Assembly: GCA_002404095.1 (NCBI GenBank)
Contig: DHJA01000263.1
Span: 1 to 11,613 of the forward strand
DNA length: 11,613 bases
Direction: 5' to 3'
Source: Planctomycetaceae bacterium UBA4732
GTDB taxonomy: Bacteria > Planctomycetota > Planctomycetia > Gemmatales > Gemmataceae
Positions within the stretch are counted from its first letter, which is position 1, and each line of letters opens with the position of its first letter. The translations under genes and the position numbers were made by a program. Under the pieces are notes generated by a model. That model was not told where the DNA came from and ran no database searches. It was given only the letters and a program-made list of their open reading frames with translations. Of this stretch, positions 6,792 to 11,613 are shown one piece after another.

Positions 6792-8864
6792 TTAAGAGGG
6801 GCGAGGGACGAGGGGTAAGGGGCGAGTATTTGCCCCGTTGGTCAACGCCGCCCCATTCGGAATCTCAATCGCCCCTCGCCCCTCGCGCCTCGCCCCTCCG
6901 AACGAGGGCACGTCCGCCAGGCTGGAATCGATGAACGTCTGATGCCAGAGCTGCGTAGCCGTCACCGCGACCAGGCCTAATTCGACCGACGTGCGATACA
7001 GGCTGCCGTCGCGCAAATGGCGGTATGCTTGGCGCCAGTGCGTCACGGCTTCCGGGTTGAAATAGCCGGTGCGCCGCAGCGATTCAGGGCTGAGCAGCTG
7101 GTCTATGAACGGCGGCGCCTGTTCCAGGTGAAAGCTGGTCAACGGGGCGCGGAACATGCCCTTACGGCGCCACGCCACTTCTTTCGGCAGCCAGCGCTCG
7201 GCCACGCGCCGCAGCAACGCTTTCTCGCGGAAGCCGCGCAGCTTCCAATTCGGATCGAGTTTCGACACAAAGGAGACCACCGCTTCGTCGAGGAACGGAT
7301 ACCGCGTCTCGACGGAATTGTTCATCGCCACGCGGTCGCCCTTGGCGTTGAGCAGTAGGCCGGGCAAGTGACAGCGGCCGCCCAGACACAATTCGCGGTT
7401 GAGCGGATGCCAGCGGCGCATCCTGTCGGCGTCAAAGCCGAGGTCTTCAAACGGTACCTGACCCGCCAGCGTCTCGCGCATCCACGGGCTATAGAATCTC
7501 TCCTTGGACAAGCTCATTAGTCCGTAAATGTCGTGCCAGCCGTTGTGGCCGCCGACCGCCTCCTCCGCCCGCGCCGTGTACGCATCGGAGAGCTGCGAAG
7601 CCCCCATTCTACGGGCCATCATGCGGCGGATCATTTTGCCAAGCGGCAGACCGGGGATGGAGTCGAGGTAGCCGAGCGCCCGGTTGACCTTGTGCCAAGA
7701 GTAGCCAGCCAGCCACTCGTCTGCGCCTTCGCCCGTCAGCGCCACCTTGAAGCCTTGGCGGTGGACCTCCTGTGCCAGCAGCAGCAGCGCCGCGCAGGAC
7801 GTATCCACGACCGGCCCTTCCGCGGCCCAGATCAGACGCGGGTAGTTGTTCAGCACCTCCGACGCGCCGCATTCGACGATGGTGGGATTCGTACCGACCC
7901 ATTTCGCCGTGACCTGGGCCTGCGCCACTTCGTCGAGCTTGGGGTCCATGATGCGGATGGTGAACGACGGAATCGGCGAGCCGCGCACCTTGCTCGACAT
8001 GGCCACGACGACGCTGGAATCGACGCCGCCGCTGATGTACGACACGACCGGAACGTCGGCGCGCAGGCGCCGCTTCACGGCCCCCAACAACACTTCCTCG
8101 AAATCATCGGTCAACGCCTTGGGGCTGCTGCCGGAGTATTCCTGTCCCTGATCGGGGTAATCCAACTGCCAGTAGGTATGGTCGCTGACGCGGGCCGCCT
8201 CGCCGTCGGCGCCAAGCTGAATCGACAGATAATGGCCGGGGACCAGCGCCTGCACGCCTTGGAAGCAGGTGACGGGACCGGGCAGCGAGAAGAACGTGAA
8301 GATGTGGTTGATGCCGCGCGGGTCGGGTTTCGCCTCGACCATGCCGGAGGCGAGAAGCGCCTTGATTTCCGAGCCGAACAACAGCCATTCGCCGTCGGCG
8401 GTGGTCTGGCGGGTCCAGTAGAGCGGACAGATGCCGACGCGGTCGCGGCCGAGGATCACACGGCGGCGCCGTTCATCCCATAGGGCGATGGCGAACTGGC
8501 CGCGCAAATGGGCAAACATATCCTCCTGGTTGTCTTCCCAGCGGTGCGGAACGATTTCGGTGTCGCAATGGGTGATGAAGCGATGGCCGTGCGCTTCCAG
8601 CTCGGCCTTCATCTCTGGGTAGTCGAAGAGTTCCCCGTTAAAGACGACGGCGACGCTGCGATCTTCATTGAAGGCGGGCTGTCGGCCATCGGCGAGGCCG
8701 ACGATGCTAAGGCGCCGGGAAGCGAACGACAGACCGGGCCGTTCGAGGTAGCCGTCTTCATCCGGCCCACGGTGGATGATGGCGTCGGCCATCTTGCGCA
8801 CCGCGCCCGCAGGCGTCGCCCGTCGTTTTCCCGACAGATCAATGATTCCCGCGATGCCGCACAT
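6792..8864 (-). CDS. asnB: Asparagine synthase-type glutamine amidotransferase (AsnB family)
   Basis: Cytoplasmic ATP-dependent amidotransferase, 690 aa. The N-terminal class II glutaminase domain starts at catalytic Cys 2 (MCGIAG), with HRGPDEDG (31-38), FNGE (75-78) and CDTE (100-103). The synthase domain has the PP-loop SGGVDSS (278-284), LTGEGADE (376-383) and SVETRYPFLD (517-526). All expected catalytic motifs are present, so it should be active; whether the acceptor is aspartate or a pathway intermediate cannot be told. The frame is open upstream to 8954, but those 30 codons run through a palindrome and would block processing to the essential Cys, so ATG 8864 is chosen. The ribosome site is weak. 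Residues 656-690 are translated from repeat DNA and are probably not part of the fold. The exporter permease gene starts 11 bases downstream, which suggests the product may be handed to export. Family members without asparagine synthesis activity exist, so the symbol is provisional. Confidence 0.92.
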   Translation of the reverse strand: MCGIAGIIDLSGKRRATPAGAVRKMADAIIHRGPDEDGYLERPGLSFASRRLSIVGLADGRQPAFNEDRSVAVVFNGELFDYPEMKAELEAHGHRFITHCDTEIVPHRWEDNQEDMFAHLRGQFAIALWDERRRRVILGRDRVGICPLYWTRQTTADGEWLLFGSEIKALLASGMVEAKPDPRGINHIFTFFSLPGPVTCFQGVQALVPGHYLSIQLGADGEAARVSDHTYWQLDYPDQGQEYSGSSPKALTDDFEEVLLGAVKRRLRADVPVVSYISGGVDSSVVVAMSSKVRGSPIPSFTIRIMDPKLDEVAQAQVTAKWVGTNPTIVECGASEVLNNYPRLIWAAEGPVVDTSCAALLLLAQEVHRQGFKVALTGEGADEWLAGYSWHKVNRALGYLDSIPGLPLGKMIRRMMARRMGASQLSDAYTARAEEAVGGHNGWHDIYGLMSLSKERFYSPWMRETLAGQVPFEDLGFDADRMRRWHPLNRELCLGGRCHLPGLLLNAKGDRVAMNNSVETRYPFLDEAVVSFVSKLDPNWKLRGFREKALLRRVAERWLPKEVAWRRKGMFRAPLTSFHLEQAPPFIDQLLSPESLRRTGYFNPEAVTHWRQAYRHLRDGSLYRTSVELGLVAVTATQLWHQTFIDSSLADVPSFGGARREGRGAIEIPNGAALTNGANTRPLPLVPRPS
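6796..6898. repeat. Imperfect palindrome of GGGGCGAGG units (repeat family C)
   Basis: The arms 6796-6826 (GAGGGGCGAGGGACGAGGGG and on) and 6869-6898 (its reverse complement in 26 of 30 positions) enclose a loop of 42 bases. Each arm is built from GGGGCGAGG-like units. The whole element lies inside the 3' end of the amidotransferase gene, whose TAA stop is one base outside it. It therefore encodes the last 35 or so residues of that protein. Confidence 0.85.
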
Positions 8865-8903
8865 CAGGTCGTTCTCGGAGGTATTAAGTCGTTTCAAAAC
8901 CCA

Positions 8904-8985
8904 GGCGAGCCGGGTCGCGTAAGCGCCCGGAGTTTCCATACAATCGCTGAACACAACTCCGGGCGCTTACGCGACCCGGCTCGCC
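8904..8985. repeat. Long palindrome, repeat family D (31-bp perfect arms)
   Basis: The arms 8904-8934 and 8955-8985 are exact reverse complements of 31 bases (core GGGTCGCGTAAGCGCCCGG) with a 20-base loop. It begins 4 bases after the SDR stop and ends 39 bases before the amidotransferase start, so it fills the junction between these genes. No T-run follows on the minus strand. It may partly terminate transcription from the SDR promoter or protect the SDR transcript end. Confidence 0.92.
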
Positions 8986-8989
8986 AGAG

Positions 8990-9790
8990 TTACGACGCAT
9001 ACAACCGTCGCACGCGCCGGGCGATCAAATAATCCACCCAGCGCGGAAAGAATCGGTTGGCCAACAACATCCAGCGGGCGTCGCTTCCTAGCACCGTCTC
9101 GCTCCGATTGCGCCGCAGCGCGTCGAGGATGCTCCGGGCCGCGTCGTCCACCTTCATACCGCGGCTGAAGTCGATCTTCATACGCGCCTCGCTGCGGAGC
9201 ATGTGCCGGCTCAGGTCGCTGCTCGTCAGTCCTGGCACGACCAGCAGCACGTCCACGTCGAAACGGGCGAACTCCGCCCGCAGCGATTCGGTCAAGCCGC
9301 ACAGGGCGAACTTGCTGGCCGAGTACTCGGTCCAGGCCGGCATTCCGCGCCGGCCGCACATGGAGGCAACGTTGAGGACCGCCGGACATCGGCCGCGCAT
9401 CAGCGCCGGCAAGGCAAGACGCATCAACTCCGCCGGGGCGAAGAAGTTGACCTCCATCACCTGGCGCAGGACCGCTTCCGTTCCGTCGGCGAAATGGCCA
9501 GCGCTGGCCACGCCCGCGTTGTTGACCAGTACGTCCAGGCCGTCGAAGCGCCCGGTCACGACCTCAAGCAATCGTCGCCGCTCGGCGTCGGAGGTCAAGT
9601 CGGCTGGGATCGCCGTCACGTCGGCGCCTTCCGCAGTCAGCTGGGCGACTAGCTCGTCGAGCTTGTCGGCGGAGCGCGCCGTCAGAGCAACGCGCGCCCC
9701 CGCTCGCGCGGCCTGTTGCGCCAGACTGCGACCGATGCCGCTCGACGCTCCCGTGATGAGCATACGCGAGCCGCGTAGATCCCGCACCAT
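8990..9790 (-). CDS. Short-chain dehydrogenase/reductase (classical SDR)
   Basis: Probable NADP(H)-dependent oxidoreductase, 266 aa, close to the usual length of about 250. The Rossmann fold signature is complete: nucleotide loop TGASSGIG (13-20), Arg 39 after strand 2 (favours NADP), Asp 64, NNAG (90-93), and the catalytic set Asn 115, Ser 143, Tyr 156, Lys 160 (YSASK). The frame is open to 9832, but the ATG at 9790 is preferred because GAAGAGG sits 7 bases upstream and the protein then starts just before strand 1. The C-terminal 40 residues are Arg-rich (FFPRWVDYLIARRVRRLYAS at the end) and may touch membrane or substrate. Substrate is not visible in the sequence. It lies upstream of the amidotransferase and exporter in the same direction, so it may act in the same pathway, but a palindrome separates them. 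Confidence 0.92.
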   Translation of the reverse strand: MVRDLRGSRMLITGASSGIGRSLAQQAARAGARVALTARSADKLDELVAQLTAEGADVTAIPADLTSDAERRRLLEVVTGRFDGLDVLVNNAGVASAGHFADGTEAVLRQVMEVNFFAPAELMRLALPALMRGRCPAVLNVASMCGRRGMPAWTEYSASKFALCGLTESLRAEFARFDVDVLLVVPGLTSSDLSRHMLRSEARMKIDFSRGMKVDDAARSILDALRRNRSETVLGSDARWMLLANRFFPRWVDYLIARRVRRLYAS

Positions 9791-10114
9791 AGATTGCCTC
9801 TTCACCACAGACTTCCGAACCTGCCAATTCACCGCATCTTGTCTAAAGTTAACCGATGCGTAGCAATTGCTATAGTCAATCCGGACGGAATTCCGGACTT
9901 AACCAGGAATGAAGACTGTTCAGGCGCCACGACCCGCAGGCTCGGATAGCGCGGTACAAGCCGAACTTCTTCCCGTTCCGAAGAGACGGCGCTAAGGCGA
10001 GGACGACCAAGGGGCGGCGGCGTCCGCTGCCGGTTGTCATCCTGGATCAGAATGTTATATGCAGGGAAGGGGTTGCAACAACCCTACGCGCCGGTTTGTA
10101 AAGGCGGGAGACGT
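9791..10114. other. 324-base gap without a gene
   Basis: I find no convincing coding sequence here: frames on both strands are short or shadow-like. The SDR-proximal part (9791-9900) is A+T-richer and holds the SDR leader and two palindromes described separately. Nearer the PQQ-like gene, GGGTTG (10070-10075) and CAACCC (10079-10084) form a 6-bp stem 31 bases after that gene's stop. No T-run follows on the minus strand, so it is at best a weak terminator. The middle (9900-10060) shows nothing I can name. Confidence 0.6.
9861..9897 (-). promoter_or_regulatory. Paired palindromes upstream of the SDR gene, possible operator/promoter
   Basis: TAGCAATTGCTA (9861-9872) is a perfect 12-base palindrome. 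Next to it two TCCGGA sites (9880-9885 and 9892-9897) flank CGGAAT, which also creates the 10-base palindrome CGGAATTCCG (9886-9895). On the minus strand TTGACT (9879-9874) resembles a -35 box, but I see no good -10 box at the right spacing. A regulator-binding site is plausible about 70-105 bases before the SDR start; this is inference. Confidence 0.3.
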
Positions 10115-11356
10115 TCACCGCTTTTTCACGTCATAGCAAAGCAGCAGATCCTGATCGCGGATGTAGAGCTTGCCGTTGGCGACGACCAGATGCGCCCAGG
10201 ACGGCTTGTCCGTCTTGTCCGGCGGCGTGAACCGGCCGTGTTCGACGTACTCGTAAGGATTAACCTCGACCAGGATCACCGGCCCGCCTTCGTTGCGGAA
10301 GTAGAGACGGTTGCCGACGCACGTGACAGAGCCTTTGCCCGTGGCGCGGGTCTCCCAGGCGATGCGGCCGGTCTTGAACTCGATGCAAGTGAGCTGGCCC
10401 TCGTCGGCGCCGTAGAGGTAGCCGTCGCGCAGCACCATGCCGCCGTGGTGATTCTGCATATGCTTGGTGAAATACGTCTCGTCGGCCGTGAACTTATCGC
10501 CGTCCTTCTTGATGCACGCCAACCCGCCGCCGGTGCCGTAGGCGGAAGCGGCGAAGACGCAGCCGTCGCTGAACAGCGCGGTGGAGCAATTGGCTGTGCC
10601 GTTGGCCGGGTGGTCATAGCGCCACAGGAACTTGCCGTCGGCTGACACGCCCACGACGCCGCCGCCGAGGAACTGGACGTACTGTCGTTGGCCGTCCACG
10701 TCCGCGGCGATGATCGAAGCGTAAGCGGCGTTGTCGCCTCCCGCAACGGCGCACTTCCAAATCGGTTCGCCCGTCTTCTTGTCCAAGGCGACGAGGGTGG
10801 CGTCCTTGCCGCCAGGCGTGCAGAGCAACTTATCGCCGTCGATCAGCGGCGACTCGGCGTAACCCCAACCGCCTGGCTTGCCGCCGAAGTTCTTGATTAT
10901 ATCGGTACGCCAGACCTCTTCCCCGGACGCCACTTTCAGACACAACAGATCGCCATTCAGACCGAGCGCATACACAAACTCGCCGTCGGCGGTGGGGCTG
11001 CAGCGCGGCCCGGCGTAGCCGCCGCCGCTGGCGCGGACGACGCCGACTTCATGCGTCCACAGCTCTTTACCGCCGTCTTCGGCAAAGGCCATGACGTATT
11101 CCTTCTTCTCGATGTTGCCCATTGAGAAGATGCGGCCGGCCGCGACGGTTGGCGTACTGAAGCCTTCGCCGAGACCTTTGATTCGCCAGGCCAACGGCGG
11201 GCCTTCTTTCTGCCAATCCTGGAGGAGACCGGTTTCGGCGCTGGCGGCGGTGCGATCCGGCCCTTGCCATTGCGGCCAATCGTGGGGCTTGGGTTGGAAA
11301 GCGTTGTCAGCGGCGAAAAGAGATAATCCGATGGCTAGTGAGGGGAGGGAGAGCAT
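10115..11356 (-). CDS. Secreted PQQ-like beta-propeller repeat protein
   Basis: Predicted periplasmic or secreted protein of 413 aa. A hydrophobic N-terminus (about 1-16) ends in AADNA, a possible signal peptidase I site near residue 19. The mature start carries DWPQWQGPDRTAAS (26-39), a pattern common in planctomycete PQQ-like proteins. Propeller blades follow, recognisable from repeated strand pairs ending in Gly-x-x-x-Trp: EDGGKELW (93-100), VASGEEVWRTD, KKTGEPIWKCA and FKTGRIAWETRA; a last strand, KLYIRDQDLLLCYDVKKR, closes the chain. Such folds bind PQQ in alcohol dehydrogenases, but no dehydrogenase active site or heme motif is seen here, so an enzymatic role is not supported; a structural or binding role (as in BamB) is as likely. 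ATG at 11356 has AGGAG 7 bases upstream. It is separated from the SDR gene by 324 bases and is probably its own unit. Confidence 0.9.
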   Translation of the reverse strand: MLSLPSLAIGLSLFAADNAFQPKPHDWPQWQGPDRTAASAETGLLQDWQKEGPPLAWRIKGLGEGFSTPTVAAGRIFSMGNIEKKEYVMAFAEDGGKELWTHEVGVVRASGGGYAGPRCSPTADGEFVYALGLNGDLLCLKVASGEEVWRTDIIKNFGGKPGGWGYAESPLIDGDKLLCTPGGKDATLVALDKKTGEPIWKCAVAGGDNAAYASIIAADVDGQRQYVQFLGGGVVGVSADGKFLWRYDHPANGTANCSTALFSDGCVFAASAYGTGGGLACIKKDGDKFTADETYFTKHMQNHHGGMVLRDGYLYGADEGQLTCIEFKTGRIAWETRATGKGSVTCVGNRLYFRNEGGPVILVEVNPYEYVEHGRFTPPDKTDKPSWAHLVVANGKLYIRDQDLLLCYDVKKR

Positions 11357-11434
11357 GTCCTAGCTCCTGCAAGGTGGGATGGTGAGACGATCAGGCGGGT
11401 GAGCGTCATTATCGTATGAATGTAACGCAGATTT
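11357..11434 (-). promoter_or_regulatory. Leader and possible promoter of the PQQ-like gene
   Basis: On the minus strand GATAAT (11413-11408) resembles a -10 box 52 bases before the start codon. No clear -35 box lies at 16-18 bases from it, and the upstream side runs into a palindrome. The ribosome binding site AGGAG lies 7 bases before the ATG. The promoter call is weak; the ribosome site is convincing. Confidence 0.25.
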
Positions 11435-11497
11435 GTTTAGCCGCGACCCGAAGGGGAGCGCTCTGTCAGAGCGCTCCCCTTCGGGTCGCGGCTGAAC
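11435..11497. repeat. Long palindrome, repeat family A (second full copy)
   Basis: Arms 11435-11465 and 11467-11497 pair over 31 bases with a single G/T mismatch around a central T, so the stem is almost loopless. The core CCGCGACCCGAAGGGGAGCG is the same as at 3571-3653, but the sequence at the tip (CTCTG/CAGAG) and outside the arms differs. It lies 79 bases upstream of the PQQ-like start and 20 bases past the probable terminator, on the downstream side of an unseen gene. Confidence 0.9.
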
Positions 11498-11517
11498 GAA
11501 ATTAGGGGGGGCGCACG

Positions 11518-11549
11518 AAAAAACCCCGCCAGGTTTAACCCTGACGGGG
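11518..11549 (-). terminator. Rho-independent terminator for a gene beyond the right edge
   Basis: Read on the minus strand, CCCCGTCAGG, loop GTTAAA, CCTGGCGGGG form a 10-bp stem with one wobble pair, followed directly by TTTTTT. This is a textbook intrinsic terminator. It should end transcription of a minus-strand gene whose body lies to the right of the window. Confidence 0.82.
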
Positions 11550-11613
11550 CTATCTTTAACTTCGACGAACACCTATTCCAAAGCGAGGGTGCGAGACATG
11601 ATTACTTGTGTCT
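11550..11613 (-). other. Window end, possible 3' tail of an unseen gene
   Basis: The terminator implies a minus-strand gene ending here. Two frames enter from the edge and stop before the terminator: one ends at 11573-11575 (tail VIMSRTLALE, then TAG), the other at 11556-11558 (tail GIGVRRS, then TAA). I cannot decide which, if either, is coding, and I do not recognise the protein. Confidence 0.25.

Noticed and set aside
7533..8483. 316-codon open frame on the plus strand
   Set aside because: It is antisense to the amidotransferase, whose catalytic motifs prove the other strand codes. The translation is Arg/Asp/His/Gly-rich without any known motif, as expected for a shadow frame in G+C-rich DNA.
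8865..8954. 30-residue N-terminal extension of the amidotransferase
   Set aside because: The glutaminase nucleophile must be residue 2 after Met removal; the extension also runs through a palindrome.
9057..9863. 268-codon open frame on the plus strand
   Set aside because: It is antisense to the SDR gene; its Ser/Arg/Ala-rich translation is a shadow of the SDR codons.
10070..10084. Terminator of the PQQ-like gene
   Set aside because: The stem has only 6 bp with a 3-base loop and no T-run follows on the minus strand; too weak to call.
11360..11572. 70-codon open frame on the minus strand
   Set aside because: It reads through an intrinsic terminator and a long palindrome and has no ribosome site or recognisable protein feature.

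Overview
The window looks like chromosomal DNA of a planctomycete, probably close to the Gemmataceae. This is an inference from three things: the high G+C content, a secreted PQQ-like beta-propeller protein whose mature start carries a WPQW.GP-type motif typical of planctomycetes, and several families of long palindromic repeats between genes. I could not run any search, so the taxonomic call is tentative. All nine protein genes I support lie on the minus strand, so the text below runs from right to left.

Right end: a probable intrinsic terminator (11518-11549) for a gene outside the window, then a long palindromic repeat (11435-11497), then a secreted PQQ-like propeller protein (11356-10115). 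A 324-base gap without a gene (9791-10114) follows. Its SDR-proximal half holds two close palindromes that could be an operator for the next gene, a short-chain dehydrogenase/reductase (9790-8990).

Centre: after a 31-bp perfect palindrome comes a glutamine-dependent asparagine synthase-type amidotransferase (8864-6792). It is followed 11 bases later by a three-gene exporter of the DevBCA/MacAB kind: FtsX-type permease (6780-5650), ATPase (5541-4744) and HlyD-type membrane fusion protein (4747-3662). The last two genes overlap by ATGA. The tight spacing suggests that the amidotransferase and exporter form one operon, in which a compound might be amidated and then exported. No TolC-like outer-membrane partner is in view.

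Left: after another 38-bp perfect palindrome there is an oligopeptide/dipeptide (Opp/Dpp) importer set in the unusual order permease C (3554-2601), binding lipoprotein A (2599-944), permease B (947-24), all tightly coupled. No ATPase genes for this importer lie in the window, and oppB is followed at once by another palindrome that runs off the left edge.

The most striking structural signal is the repeats. At least four palindrome families (cores CCGCGACCCGAAGGGGAGCG; tandem AGTAGTC; GGGGCGAGG; GGGTCGCGTAAGCGCCCGG) sit within 0-8 bases of five different stop codons. One of them supplies the last 35 or so codons of the amidotransferase gene. No rRNA, tRNA, CRISPR array, transposase or phage gene is seen.
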